Source: Legionella sainthelensi
Lineage (GTDB): Bacteria > Pseudomonadota > Gammaproteobacteria > Legionellales > Legionellaceae
NCBI RefSeq assembly: GCF_900637685.1
Contig: NZ_LR134388.1
Span: forward strand, 238,501 to 302,500
Direction: 5' to 3'
DNA length: 64,000 nucleotides
The notes below the pieces were generated by a model, which was not told the DNA's origin, ran no database searches, and saw only the letters and a list, made by a program, of their open reading frames with translations. Both the position numbers and the translations under genes were made by a program. Positions 30,621-40,567 of this stretch are shown in pieces (position 1 is the stretch's first letter; every line of letters starts with the position of its first letter).

Positions 30621-30705
30621 GCCGAAGTGGTGAAATTGGTAGACACGCCGTCTTGAGGGGGCGGTGGCGTAAGCCGTGCCGGTTCGAGTCCGGCCTTCGG
30701 CACCA
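30621..30705 (+). tRNA. tRNA-Leu (GAG)
   Basis: 85-nt type II tRNA with encoded CCA. Acceptor GCCGAAG pairs with CTTCGGC; the anticodon loop TTGAGGG sits between stems CCGTC and GGCGG, giving anticodon GAG; TTCGAGT is the T loop. The long variable arm is present. It sits between secG and nuoA with no clear promoter of its own, so it is probably processed from the secG transcript. Confidence 0.96.
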
Positions 30706-30729
30706 TTTTAATCCGTGCAAGGTACAAAA

Positions 30730-31086
30730 ATGCTATCTCAATATTTTCCAGTTCTCATTTTCATAATTATTGGAGTTGCATTAGGTTTAGCGATGATAGG
30801 CGCTGGTAGCCTGTTTTCAAAGCATATGCCTGATAACGCCAAAAACGCACCTTACGAATGTGGATTTGGTGCTTTTGAAAATGCACATATCCCTTTTGAT
30901 GTTCGCTTTTATCTCGTAGCGATACTTTTTATTATCTTTGATTTGGAAACAGCTTTCTTCTTTCCTTGGGCTTTAGTTTTGCGCAAAATAGGTTGGTTTG
31001 GTTTTGCGGGAATGATGTTATTTTTAGGATTGTTGGTGATTGGCTTTATTTATGAATGGAAACGTGGTGCACTTGACTGGGAATGA
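30730..31086 (+). CDS. nuoA: NADH-quinone oxidoreductase subunit A
   Basis: First gene of the 14-gene complex I operon. A 118-residue protein with three membrane helices; the loop [35 protein letters not shown] is the family's diagnostic block (Cys in the quinone-site loop, then the conserved FDxE helix). I chose the ATG at 30730 because AAGG lies 8 bp upstream and the length is then typical; a GTG at 30715 is in frame. It follows the tRNA by 24 bp. Confidence 0.95.
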   Translation: MLSQYFPVLIFIIIGVALGLAMIGAGSLFSKHMPDNAKNAPYECGFGAFENAHIPFDVRFYLVAILFIIFDLETAFFFPWALVLRKIGWFGFAGMMLFLGLLVIGFIYEWKRGALDWE

Positions 31087-31190
31087 TCTTTAGGTGCACA
31101 AATATTCACTTCCGATCGTTCTCTAGAAGTAGAGGTATACGATTGGGAGTACTCTTTTTTTATTAATATTTAACTGCTTAGAGGCTAGCT

Positions 31191-31667
31191 ATGGCGGTTG
31201 CTGAATTGCAAAAAAGTGGGTTTGTTACGACTTCTGTCGAAAAACTTGTTGGATGGGCACGTAGTGGCTCTATGTGGCCTATGACATTTGGTTTAGCATG
31301 TTGTGCAGTAGAGATGATGCATGCTGGTGCTGCCCGTTATGATTTGGATCGGTTCGGAATTATTTTTCGCCCTAGTCCACGTCAATCTGATGTGATGATA
31401 GTTGCAGGCACATTATGTAATAAAATGGCTCCTGCTTTGCGCAAAGTTTATGACCAAATGCCTGAACCTAGATGGGTTGTTTCCATGGGATCATGCGCTA
31501 ATGGGGGTGGATACTATCACTATTCCTACTCGGTAGTGCGTGGATGTGATCGTATTGTTCCTGTAGATGTTTATGTGCCAGGCTGTCCTCCAACTGCTGA
31601 AGCGCTACTTTATGGAATAATTCAATTGCAAAACAAAATCAGGCATAAAAAAATCTTAGAAGCGTAA
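31191..31667 (+). CDS. nuoB: NADH-quinone oxidoreductase subunit B
   Basis: Peripheral-arm subunit holding terminal cluster N2, which hands electrons to quinone. The 158 residues include [18 protein letters not shown] (adjacent Cys pair), [19 protein letters not shown] and [14 protein letters not shown], completing four ligands. Some 100 bp separates it from nuoA. Confidence 0.97.
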   Translation: MAVAELQKSGFVTTSVEKLVGWARSGSMWPMTFGLACCAVEMMHAGAARYDLDRFGIIFRPSPRQSDVMIVAGTLCNKMAPALRKVYDQMPEPRWVVSMGSCANGGGYYHYSYSVVRGCDRIVPVDVYVPGCPPTAEALLYGIIQLQNKIRHKKILEA

Positions 31668-31689
31668 GATTATCAAAGGTGCATATTAG

Positions 31690-32373
31690 ATGACAAAAAA
31701 TGATTATTTGGTTGAACAACTCAAGAGTGAATTAGCAAGTTACATCAGCACTACATCAGTCGCTCATGATGAAGTAACCATTGAAGTTGAGGCATCAAAT
31801 CTGAAGGCCGTAATGCTCGAGTTACGTGATTTAGATGCTTTTTGTTTTGATCAACTTATTGACCTTTGTGCGGTAGATTATTTGCTTTATGGTCAATATG
31901 ATTGGGAAACAGATGCAGCAACAGAGAAAGGTTTTTGTCGCGGAGTTGAGCGTCAAGAGGCCAAAGCTTATACACTTGATAAACCTCGTTTTGCTGTAGT
32001 GTACCACCTGCTCTCAACTAAAAAAAATCATCGCATACGTGTCAAAGTATTTGCTGATGAGTCGCACTTAATTATTCCATCAGTACATGATTTATGGAAA
32101 GGAGCAAATTGGTTTGAGCGTGAAGCTTATGATTTGTATGGTGTTTTATTTGAAGGACATCCTGATTTAAGACGTATTTTGACGGATTATGGTTTTATCG
32201 GACACCCATTTCGTAAAGATTTTCCACTTAGTGGTCATGTTGAAATGCGCTATGATGCAAAAACTGAAAAAGTCATTTATGCTCCAGTAGATATTGAGCC
32301 TAGAGTTTTAGTACCTAAGGTTATTCGTAATGATAACCGTTATATTGGTAACAAAGGTAGCGAAAATGATTGA
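31690..32373 (+). CDS. nuoC: NADH-quinone oxidoreductase subunit C
   Basis: A 227-residue peripheral-arm subunit of the 30-kDa family. The signature [24 protein letters not shown] is intact, followed by the [17 protein letters not shown] block. It carries no cofactor; it packs against NuoD. Separate from nuoD (no NuoCD fusion), with its last 8 bp overlapping the nuoD start. Confidence 0.97.
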   Translation: MTKNDYLVEQLKSELASYISTTSVAHDEVTIEVEASNLKAVMLELRDLDAFCFDQLIDLCAVDYLLYGQYDWETDAATEKGFCRGVERQEAKAYTLDKPRFAVVYHLLSTKKNHRIRVKVFADESHLIIPSVHDLWKGANWFEREAYDLYGVLFEGHPDLRRILTDYGFIGHPFRKDFPLSGHVEMRYDAKTEKVIYAPVDIEPRVLVPKVIRNDNRYIGNKGSEND

Positions 32374-33619
32374 ATTGAAAAACTATACTTTAAATTTTGG
32401 TCCACAACACCCAGCGGCACATGGTGTGTTACGTTTAGTTCTTGAGCTTGAAGGCGAAACGATCATACGGGCTGATCCTCATATTGGTTTATTACACAGG
32501 GCTACAGAAAAACTAGCAGAAACCAAACCTTATATACAAAACATTGGTTATATGGACAGGCTCGATTATGTCTCTATGATGTGTAATGAACATGCATATG
32601 TGCGCGCGGTCGAAAAACTATTAGGTATAGAAATCCCCTTGCGTGCTCAATATATCCGCACTATGTTTGATGAAGTAACGCGAGTTTTGAACCATCTTTT
32701 ATGGTTGGGTGCCATTGCACTTGATATCGGCGCTATGACGGTCTTTTTATATTGCTTTAGAGAGCGAGAAGATTTATTTGACTGCTATGAAGCTGTGTCT
32801 GGGGCGCGCATGCATGCTACATACTATAGACCTGGTGGTGTAGCGCGAGACCTACCTGATGCTATGCCTAAATATCAAACATCAAAATGGCATAATGATC
32901 GTGAGGTTGAAAAGCTAAATGAATACCGTAATGGCAGCTTGCTTGATTTTTTGTGGGCATTTACTGAGCGTTTTCCTCGTTGCGTCGATGAGTATGAAAC
33001 ATTATTAACCGATAATCGAATTTGGAAACAACGAACAGTTGATATTGGTGTTGTTTCGCCTGAAGATGCACTTCAATGGGGATTTACAGGTCCTATGCTT
33101 CGTGGGTCTGGAATTGCCTGGGATTTACGAAAAAAACAAAGTTATGCTGCTTATGATCGTGTTGATTTTGATATTCCTGTAGGTAAAACAGGTGACTGCT
33201 ATGATCGCTATCTAGTTCGTGTAGAAGAGTTAAGACAGTCAAATCGCATCATTAGACAATGTATTGAATGGTTGAGGGCAAATCCTGGACCAGTTCGAGT
33301 AGATGATCATAAAGTTACTCCTCCCCGACGTGTTGAAATGAAAGCCGACATGGAAGAGTTGATTCATCACTTTAAGTTATTTACTGAAGGTTTTTGTTTA
33401 CCCGCAGGTGAAGTATACAGTGCAGTTGAGGCTCCTAAAGGCGAGTTTGGCATTTATATGGTCTCTGATGGAGCTAACAAACCTTATAGAATGAAAATTC
33501 GTGCTCCTGGGTTCGCTCATCTATCAAGTTATGATGAAATGACTCGCGGACACATGATCGCCGATGGTGTCGCTATTTTGGCAAGCCAGGATATAGTATT
33601 TGGTGAAATTGATCGTTAA
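32366..33619 (+). CDS. nuoD: NADH-quinone oxidoreductase subunit D
   Basis: A 417-residue 49-kDa-family subunit forming the quinone pocket. Seen: [19 protein letters not shown], the [11 protein letters not shown] signature, and the C-terminal [29 protein letters not shown] chose the ATG at 32366, which overlaps nuoC and starts the conserved N-terminus; the frame is open upstream. The following 239 bp to nuoE hold no gene that I can see, the largest gap in the operon. Confidence 0.97.
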   Translation: MIELKNYTLNFGPQHPAAHGVLRLVLELEGETIIRADPHIGLLHRATEKLAETKPYIQNIGYMDRLDYVSMMCNEHAYVRAVEKLLGIEIPLRAQYIRTMFDEVTRVLNHLLWLGAIALDIGAMTVFLYCFREREDLFDCYEAVSGARMHATYYRPGGVARDLPDAMPKYQTSKWHNDREVEKLNEYRNGSLLDFLWAFTERFPRCVDEYETLLTDNRIWKQRTVDIGVVSPEDALQWGFTGPMLRGSGIAWDLRKKQSYAAYDRVDFDIPVGKTGDCYDRYLVRVEELRQSNRIIRQCIEWLRANPGPVRVDDHKVTPPRRVEMKADMEELIHHFKLFTEGFCLPAGEVYSAVEAPKGEFGIYMVSDGANKPYRMKIRAPGFAHLSSYDEMTRGHMIADGVAILASQDIVFGEIDR

Positions 33620-33858
33620 TTTTATACGTTGTCATTGCATGGTTTTAGCTATAACCTTGGATGATTTTAATTAAAATCGTAGAAATTTATATGACTTGTG
33701 CTTGAATTGCTATCGAGTTGACACGTTTGATGAAGTACAAGCACATATGAGTAGTGATACATGAAACATTTTGCAAATGAAATGTCAAGATGATGATATA
33801 AGATATGATGTGAGTCATGTAAGTTTTTTGCACGACCCCCTAAATAGAAGGTTTAGAA

Positions 33859-34362
33859 ATGTCTGATAATTCAGCAAAAATTTTGCGTCAACTAGTCGCG
33901 GCCGAGAGAATAAAAGAAATTGATCATTGGGTAGCAAAATATCCTATGGATCAAAAACAATCTGCGGTAATGAGTGCTTTACGGATTGTCCAAGAAGAGC
34001 ATAGCCATTTAACTACTGAACTAATGGATGCAATCGCCGATTACCTTGATATGCCTGCAATTGCAGTATATGAAGTGGCCAGTTTTTATACGATGTATGA
34101 GCACAAACAACTAGGCAGGCACTTAATAAATGTATGCACCAATATTTCATGCATGCTCTGCGATTCAGCTGCGGTTGTGAAACATCTAGAAAAAAAATTA
34201 GATATAAAATTGGGTGAAACTACGGATGATGGGCGCTTTACCTTGCGAGCAGTGGAGTGTTTGGGGGCTTGTGTTAATGCACCGATGATGCAGGTTGATA
34301 AGGACTATCATGAAAATTTGACTCCTGAATCAATTGACAAAGTGTTGGAACAATACCAATAA
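33859..34362 (+). CDS. nuoE: NADH-quinone oxidoreductase subunit E
   Basis: A 167-residue subunit with the N1a [2Fe-2S] cluster. The ligand pairs are seen in NVCTNISCMLCDS and in VECLGACVNAPMMQV. Upstream, AYEVASFYTMYEHKQLGRH is typical. AGAAGG precedes the start. It lies 10 bp or so ahead of nuoF. Confidence 0.96.
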   Translation: MSDNSAKILRQLVAAERIKEIDHWVAKYPMDQKQSAVMSALRIVQEEHSHLTTELMDAIADYLDMPAIAVYEVASFYTMYEHKQLGRHLINVCTNISCMLCDSAAVVKHLEKKLDIKLGETTDDGRFTLRAVECLGACVNAPMMQVDKDYHENLTPESIDKVLEQYQ

Positions 34363-34380
34363 AAGATAGAGGTGGTTGCC

Positions 34381-35658
34381 GTGGTTGAATTAAATCAAGT
34401 TTGCTATCGAACATTTCATCTACCAGAGCCTTGGAAGCTATCTGCATATGAAAGTGTTGGTGGATACAGTGCTTGGAGAAAAATATTAAAAGAACAAACT
34501 TCTCCTCAGCATATTATTGACGAACTGAAAACTTCTGCATTACGAGGTCGAGGCGGCGCAGGATTCCCTACTGGATTAAAATGGAGCTTTATGAATCGAA
34601 ATAATCCAGTACAAAAATACGTGGTATGCAATTCAGATGAAGGTGAACCAGGCACTTGTAAAGATCGAGATATATTGAGATTTAATCCTCATCAGCTGAT
34701 TGAGGGCATGGCTATAGCTGGATATACCATGGGGGCAACGGTTGGTTATAACTATATCCGCGGTGAGTTTTGGCTCCCTTACGAACATACCGAGATGGCC
34801 ATAAAAGAAGCTTATGCTGCAGGTTTATTGGGCAAAAATATCTTAGGCTCTGGCATTGATTTTGATTTGTACAATCACTTAGGTGCAGGTGCCTATATTT
34901 GCGGGGAAGAAACGGCTTTACTTAATTCTCTCGAAGGAAAAAAAGGTCAACCACGATTTAAACCACCATTTCCTGCAAACTATGGTTTATACGGTAAACC
35001 TACGACAATAAATAATACTGAAACTTTTGCTTCCGTCCCCGTTATCATGGAGAAAGGCGGTGAGTGGTTTTTGAAAATTGGTAAACCGAATAATGGAGGA
35101 GCTAAGTGCTTCAGCGTTAGTGGTCACGTAAATAAGCCTGGAAATTTTGAAATCCCGCTAGGTACACCTTTTAAAATGCTCCTAGAGTTAGCCGGTGGAG
35201 TTCGCGGAGGACGAAAGATAAAAGCAGTGATCCCAGGGGGGACGTCGATGCCTGTCTTGCCAGGCGATATTATGATGGGCCTGGATATGGATTATGACAG
35301 CATTCAAAAAGCTGGTTCAGGATTAGGATCTGGTGCGGTGATCATCATGGATGAAACTACTTGTATGGTAGATGCGCTGTATCGTATTGCAGAGTTCTAT
35401 ATGGATGAGTCTTGCGGTCAATGTACCCCATGTCGGGAAGGGACAGGCTGGATGGTCCGTTTATTACACCGCATCAAAGAGGGCCATGGCGAACCTGGGG
35501 ATGTAGAGAGATTAGTCAATGTTGCGAATAATATCGAAGGACGTACAATTTGTGCATTAGGTGAGGCAGCGGCTTGGCCTGTACAAAGTTTTATTAAGCA
35601 TTTCCGCGATGAATTTGAATATTTTGTGAAACATAAACGCTCAATCGTCGCAGCATAA
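34381..35658 (+). CDS. nuoF: NADH-quinone oxidoreductase subunit F
   Basis: The NADH-oxidising subunit with FMN and cluster N3. Seen: [17 protein letters not shown] (FMN/NADH site), GEEGTALL-like [13 protein letters not shown], and the 4Fe-4S ligands [14 protein letters not shown] with CALGEAA. I chose the GTG at 34381 because AGAGG lies 8 bp upstream; a GTG at 34372 would be too close. Gives 425 residues. Confidence 0.96.
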   Translation: MVELNQVCYRTFHLPEPWKLSAYESVGGYSAWRKILKEQTSPQHIIDELKTSALRGRGGAGFPTGLKWSFMNRNNPVQKYVVCNSDEGEPGTCKDRDILRFNPHQLIEGMAIAGYTMGATVGYNYIRGEFWLPYEHTEMAIKEAYAAGLLGKNILGSGIDFDLYNHLGAGAYICGEETALLNSLEGKKGQPRFKPPFPANYGLYGKPTTINNTETFASVPVIMEKGGEWFLKIGKPNNGGAKCFSVSGHVNKPGNFEIPLGTPFKMLLELAGGVRGGRKIKAVIPGGTSMPVLPGDIMMGLDMDYDSIQKAGSGLGSGAVIIMDETTCMVDALYRIAEFYMDESCGQCTPCREGTGWMVRLLHRIKEGHGEPGDVERLVNVANNIEGRTICALGEAAAWPVQSFIKHFRDEFEYFVKHKRSIVAA

Positions 35659-35674
35659 AATAAAAGGTTTGACT

Positions 35675-38029
35675 ATGACTACTACTATTGAAATCGACGG
35701 TAAAGTATTTGAAGCAGAAAATGGTCAAATGATCATTGAGGTTGCAGATGAGGCAGGCATACATATTCCACGCTTCTGCTATCATAAAAAACTATCAGTG
35801 GCAGCAAACTGCCGTATGTGTTTAGTTGAAGTTGAAAATGGCAGAAAGCCTGTTCCTGCTTGCGCAACGCCAATTACCAATGGGATGAAAGTATTTACTA
35901 AATCCAAAGAAGCATTACATTCCCAAAAAGCGGTGATGGAGTTTCTCCTTATTAACCACCCTTTAGATTGCCCAATATGTGATCAAGGTGGGGAATGTGA
36001 ATTACAAGATAACTCTATGGGATTCGGTTCAGGTTCATCAGAGTATAAAGAAACAAAACGTTCCGTGGATGACGATAATTTAGGCCCGCTTATCTCTACT
36101 GAAATGACCCGATGCATCCATTGTACTCGGTGTGTTCGCTTTGGCGAAGAAATCGCGGGATTAAGAGAGCTAGGCGCGACGGGACGTGGTGAGCACATGC
36201 AAATCGGCACCTACGTTGAGCATAGTATGAAGTCCGAGGTTTCTGGTAATATTATTGATTTGTGTCCTGTCGGAGCATTAACCTCTAAACCGTTTCGCTT
36301 TACAGCAAGAGCTTGGGAGTTGACCCAACATGAAGGTATTGCACCACATGATTGTTTGGGATCAAATGTTTACTTACATACACGTAGAAACGAGTTAATG
36401 CGTGTTGTTCCTAAAGAAAATGAAGTGATTAATGAAACCTGGCTCTCTGACCGGGATCGATTCAGTTATCTTGGCTTAAAAAGTACAACCAGGGCCTCTC
36501 AGCCACAAATTAAACGCAATGGCCAATGGGAAACCGTTGATTGGGAAACAGCACTAAAATTTACAGCAGATGGGCTCGCCCGGGTTATAAAAAATAATGG
36601 ACCGGAGCAAGTAGGTGCATTTGCATCAAGTTCGTCTACGTTAGAAGAGCTGTTTTTATTGCAAAAACTTATGCGCGAAATTGGCGTGCATAATCTCGAT
36701 CACAGAGTGCAACAAGTTGATTTTAAAGATCAAGACAATCAAACAACAACACCTAAAAGTTCTTTAACTTATGCGGATATCGAAAATCAAAATTCAATAT
36801 TACTTGTTGGATGCAACATCGATCGCGAAGTTCCTTTGGCAGGTGTTCGACTGCGTAAGGCGTTTCGTAATGGAGCCAAAATTTATGCAATTAATCCAGT
36901 AGATTTCGAATACCGTTTTGATCTGACTGAGCGCTTTATAATTTCCCCTTTGGAAATGCCAATGCACTTAGCCAAACTTATTTTAGCTCTTACAGATAAT
37001 ATAAAGAATTTACCACAGGAAATACAAAAATTATTAATAGGCTTAGAGCCAGATGAAGCCGTTCGAAATGTAGCTAAAGCTTTAAAAGAAGATAATGCAT
37101 GCCTAGTGACTGGTGCACTTTGCGAAAATCACCCAGAGGCTTCCTTATTGCGTACCTTTATTTTCCTGATCGAAAAGTTAAGTGGTGCAAAAGTCTTAAG
37201 ACTAACCCAAGGTGCTAATAGTGCTGGCGCATGGATGGCAGGAATGGTTCCACATAGGACAACAGCTGGAAAATCGATCTCCAGTCCAGGCATGGATGTC
37301 CAGTCAGCGATCAATGCAAAACTGAAAGCATATTTTTTAATGGGTGTTGAACCTGGCTTTGATTTCGCTAATCCATTTGGTGCAAGACAAGCAATGCTTG
37401 CCGCAGAGTTTGTTGTGCTGCTTAGTGCTTATGAACATGATTCAATGCATGATTATGCAGATGTAATTTTACCTATAGCTCCTTATGCAGAAACTTCAGG
37501 GACGTATATTAATGTCGATAACACTTGGCAAACTGTAAAAGGGGCTTTGTCCCCACATGGGGACTCTCGTCCCGCATGGAAGATTTTAAGAGTGCTAGGC
37601 AATTTGCTCCACTGCCATGATTTTGAGTATATGTCGACTGAAGATGTCTTAACTGAAATAAAAAATATTATTGCAATTACGATGGAGCATGAATATAAAC
37701 CTTATTATCCTGAGTGTTTGCCATTAATGAATCAATCTTTGGCACGAGTGGGCGAGTGGCCTCTATACCGTAGTGATGCAATTGTCAGAAATGCTAAAGA
37801 GCTGCAATTATGTGCTGCAGCAGAATCAGCATGCATACGCATCAATCCTGAAACAGCAGATAGATTAAATTTAGATGATGTTGCTACTGTATCTCAGGGA
37901 GATATTGAGATAACATTGCCGCTTAAACGTGATGAGCGCATTGCGGCTGATGTTGTATGGGTTGCAAACGCGATGCCTGAGACGGTAGATTTGGGTCATT
38001 CATTTGCTGCAATAACTATTAAGCGCTAG
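35675..38029 (+). CDS. nuoG: NADH-quinone oxidoreductase subunit G
   Basis: The large iron-sulfur subunit, 784 residues from the ATG at 35675. In order: [2Fe-2S] ligands CYHKKLSVAANCRMC, the His/Cys cluster HPLDCPICDQGGEC, and CIHCTRCVRF with CPVGAL. Then a molybdopterin-oxidoreductase-like domain that binds no cofactor in complex I. The extra N7 ligands of E. coli NuoG are not seen in the region after residue 220 (a single Cys, PHDCLGS). 12 bp before nuoH. Confidence 0.95.
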   Translation: MTTTIEIDGKVFEAENGQMIIEVADEAGIHIPRFCYHKKLSVAANCRMCLVEVENGRKPVPACATPITNGMKVFTKSKEALHSQKAVMEFLLINHPLDCPICDQGGECELQDNSMGFGSGSSEYKETKRSVDDDNLGPLISTEMTRCIHCTRCVRFGEEIAGLRELGATGRGEHMQIGTYVEHSMKSEVSGNIIDLCPVGALTSKPFRFTARAWELTQHEGIAPHDCLGSNVYLHTRRNELMRVVPKENEVINETWLSDRDRFSYLGLKSTTRASQPQIKRNGQWETVDWETALKFTADGLARVIKNNGPEQVGAFASSSSTLEELFLLQKLMREIGVHNLDHRVQQVDFKDQDNQTTTPKSSLTYADIENQNSILLVGCNIDREVPLAGVRLRKAFRNGAKIYAINPVDFEYRFDLTERFIISPLEMPMHLAKLILALTDNIKNLPQEIQKLLIGLEPDEAVRNVAKALKEDNACLVTGALCENHPEASLLRTFIFLIEKLSGAKVLRLTQGANSAGAWMAGMVPHRTTAGKSISSPGMDVQSAINAKLKAYFLMGVEPGFDFANPFGARQAMLAAEFVVLLSAYEHDSMHDYADVILPIAPYAETSGTYINVDNTWQTVKGALSPHGDSRPAWKILRVLGNLLHCHDFEYMSTEDVLTEIKNIIAITMEHEYKPYYPECLPLMNQSLARVGEWPLYRSDAIVRNAKELQLCAAAESACIRINPETADRLNLDDVATVSQGDIEITLPLKRDERIAADVVWVANAMPETVDLGHSFAAITIKR

Positions 38030-38041
38030 GCAGGTAAAGAA

Positions 38042-39063
38042 ATGCTGCAAGATATTAGCATATTAATTTGGGTCATCATTAAAATACTAGTGATAGTAAT
38101 CCCTTTGTTACTTTGTGTAGCCTATTTGATCTACGCTGAGCGTAAAGTAATAGGATACATCCAGGCTCGTATAGGTCCAAACCGAGTAGGTGTTAAAGGG
38201 TTGCTTCAGCCTATTGCTGACCTTGTTAAATTGATTACAAAAGAAATCATTATTCCTACGCGATCGAATAGATACCTATTTATTGCTGCACCATTGTTTG
38301 CATTGGTGCCTGCATTGGTCGGCTGGGCTGTCGTTCCATTTCAAGAAGGAGTGGTTCTAGCAAACATTAATGCAGGCGTGCTCTATATTTTTGCAATGAG
38401 CTCGTTAGGTGTTTATGGGGTGCTCATTGCAGGTTGGGCATCTAATTCTAAATATGCGATGTTTGGTGCCTTAAGAAGTACTGCACAGACTGTCTCTTAT
38501 GAAATTGCGATGGGTTTTGCTTTGGTAGGAGTATTGCTCGCAGCAGGAAGCATGAACCTAACGGACGTGGTCAATTCGCAGAGAGGGGGTATTTTACACT
38601 GGTGGTTTATTCCATTGCTGCCACTCTTTTTGTATTTTGGATCGCAGGAATTGCTGAAACAAATCGAGCTCCCTTTGATTTGGCTGAAGGAGAGTCTGAA
38701 ATTGTTGCAGGGTTCCACGTCGAATACTCTGGGATAGGATTTGCACTATTTTTCTTGTCCGAATATGCCAGCATGATTCTAATCTCAGTATTACTTAGTG
38801 TCTTGTTTCTCGGTGGCTGGATGTCTCCATTTGAGGGGATGCCGATTTTAGAAGACATTTTTTTTATTGTTCCTGGTTTTGTTTGGTTGCTCGTAAAAGT
38901 ATGCTTTTTCCTTTACGTATATTTGTGGATCAGGGCAACTTTTCCTCGTTATCGTTATGACCAGCTTATGCGTTTAGGTTGGAAAGTACTTATTCCAGTC
39001 ACCATCGTTTGGATTATTGTAACTGCCTTAATGGTTATAACACATCTCAAACCTTGGTTTTGA
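38042..39063 (+). CDS. nuoH: NADH-quinone oxidoreductase subunit H, frameshifted here
   Basis: Membrane subunit next to the quinone site. The N-terminal part has [19 protein letters not shown] and [16 protein letters not shown]; the rest, [23 protein letters not shown] onward, is in another frame. The break is at the five-T run 38627-38631: one more T gives [16 protein letters not shown] and a 340-residue protein of normal length. As nuo genes on both sides are intact, a sequencing deletion is the likely cause. If real, complex I could not assemble. Confidence 0.92.
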
Positions 39064-39081
39064 TGATTAATAGAGAAGCCG

Positions 39082-39582
39082 ATGAAAAAAGCATATCAAA
39101 ATATAAAATATTACTTACGAAGTTTTCTTTTAATAGAATTATTATTGGGTTTAAAGTTAACCGGTAAATATTTCTTTAAGAAAAAAATAACAGTGCAATT
39201 TCCCGAAGAAAAAACACCCATTTCTCCCCGTTTTAGAGGGTTGCTCGCGTTGCGCCGTTACCCAAATGGTGAAGAGCGCTGTATCGCGTGTAAGTTATGT
39301 GAGGCTGTTTGTCCTGCTTTGGCCATCACAATTGAAGCAGAGCCACGTGAAGATGGTACCCGTCGCACCACACGATATGATATTGATATGTTTAAATGCA
39401 TTAATTGTGGTTTATGTGAGGAATCTTGCCCTGTAGATTCTATTGTTGTTACCCCCATACATCATTATCATGTAAGTGAGCGAGGTCAAAACATTATGAC
39501 CAAAGAAAAGCTATTGGCACTTGGTGATTTGATGGAACCAAAACTTGCAGCGGATCGAGCTGCTGACGAAAAATACCGATGA
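39082..39582 (+). CDS. nuoI: NADH-quinone oxidoreductase subunit I
   Basis: A 166-residue ferredoxin-like subunit carrying clusters N6a and N6b: [12 protein letters not shown] and [12 protein letters not shown], each C-x2-C-x2-C-x3-CP. The N-terminal amphipathic segment attaches it to the membrane arm. 13 bp before nuoJ. Confidence 0.97.
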   Translation: MKKAYQNIKYYLRSFLLIELLLGLKLTGKYFFKKKITVQFPEEKTPISPRFRGLLALRRYPNGEERCIACKLCEAVCPALAITIEAEPREDGTRRTTRYDIDMFKCINCGLCEESCPVDSIVVTPIHHYHVSERGQNIMTKEKLLALGDLMEPKLAADRAADEKYR

Positions 39583-39595
39583 TGAGGTAATTTTT

Positions 39596-40240
39596 ATGCA
39601 TGATTTATTAGTTCAAGTAATTTTTTATGTCTTTGCAGCATTAGCAATTGGCGCTGCCTTTATGGTAATTATCCAAGATAACCCAGTACGTAGCGTGTTA
39701 TTCCTCGTACTCGCTTTTTTCGCCAGTGCTGCTTTGTGGATACTTGCTGAGTCGGAGTTTCTCGCGCTTATTCTTGTGTTGGTTTATGTAGGCGCAGTGA
39801 TGACGTTATTTTTATTTGTCGTCATGATGCTTAACATTGATGTTGAAATAATGAAGAGCCATAAACGTTATTTACCCTTTGGGCTGATTCTTGTAGCTTT
39901 GTTCATTGGACTTCTAATGGTGTCTATTCCTTCAGGGACCTTTAAGAAAAACGTAGAGGTTAAAGGTTATGCAATTAGCTCACAACTACTAGAGGAAAAA
40001 CAAAATGCCACTGAAGCGCAACGACCATTATCAAATACTGAAGCTTTAGGTATGGTGTTGTATACCGATTATTTATTGGCTTTTGAGATTGCAGCTGCTT
40101 TATTACTAATAGCAATCATTTCCGCAATCACTTTGGTGCATAGAGGCCCAAGAAAATCGAAAAGACAAAATGTCAAACAACAGATTCTAACGCATAAAAA
40201 TCAGCGAGTAGAATTAATTAATATGAAAGCAGAAAAATAA
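39596..40240 (+). CDS. nuoJ: NADH-quinone oxidoreductase subunit J
   Basis: A 214-residue membrane subunit with five hydrophobic helices; LILVLVYVGAVMTLFLFVVMML is the conserved helix 3 with its pi-bulge region. The start chosen is the ATG at 39596, with GAGG 9 bp upstream; the open frame extends into nuoI. The C-terminal 30 residues are basic and polar. Confidence 0.94.
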   Translation: MHDLLVQVIFYVFAALAIGAAFMVIIQDNPVRSVLFLVLAFFASAALWILAESEFLALILVLVYVGAVMTLFLFVVMMLNIDVEIMKSHKRYLPFGLILVALFIGLLMVSIPSGTFKKNVEVKGYAISSQLLEEKQNATEAQRPLSNTEALGMVLYTDYLLAFEIAAALLLIAIISAITLVHRGPRKSKRQNVKQQILTHKNQRVELINMKAEK

Positions 40241-40257
40241 ATATTGGGGAATTCTAG

Positions 40258-40563
40258 ATGATACCTGTTAATCATTACCTAATTTTAGGAGCTATATTAT
40301 TTGGTTTTGGGCTTATTGGCATTATGATGAATCGAAGAAACATCATTTTATTGCTAGTTTGCATCGAATTAATGTTACTCGCAGTGAACACGAATTTTGT
40401 TGCATTTTCACATTATTATAGCGAAATTAGTGGACAAGTCTTTGTCTTTTTTATATTAACTGTGGCTGCTGCAGAAGCGGCTATAGGTTTAGCCATAGTG
40501 ATGTTGCTTTTTAGAAATAGAGGTAACATTAACGTTGATAAGATGAATCATTTAAAAGGTTAA
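40258..40563 (+). CDS. nuoK: NADH-quinone oxidoreductase subunit K
   Basis: A 101-residue, three-helix membrane subunit of the MrpC type. [23 protein letters not shown] carries the conserved membrane Glu of helix 2 and [17 protein letters not shown] the Glu of helix 3, both on the proton path. GGGGAA precedes the ATG; nuoL starts 4 bp after the stop. Confidence 0.97.
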   Translation: MIPVNHYLILGAILFGFGLIGIMMNRRNIILLLVCIELMLLAVNTNFVAFSHYYSEISGQVFVFFILTVAAAEAAIGLAIVMLLFRNRGNINVDKMNHLKG

Positions 40564-40567
40564 CATT

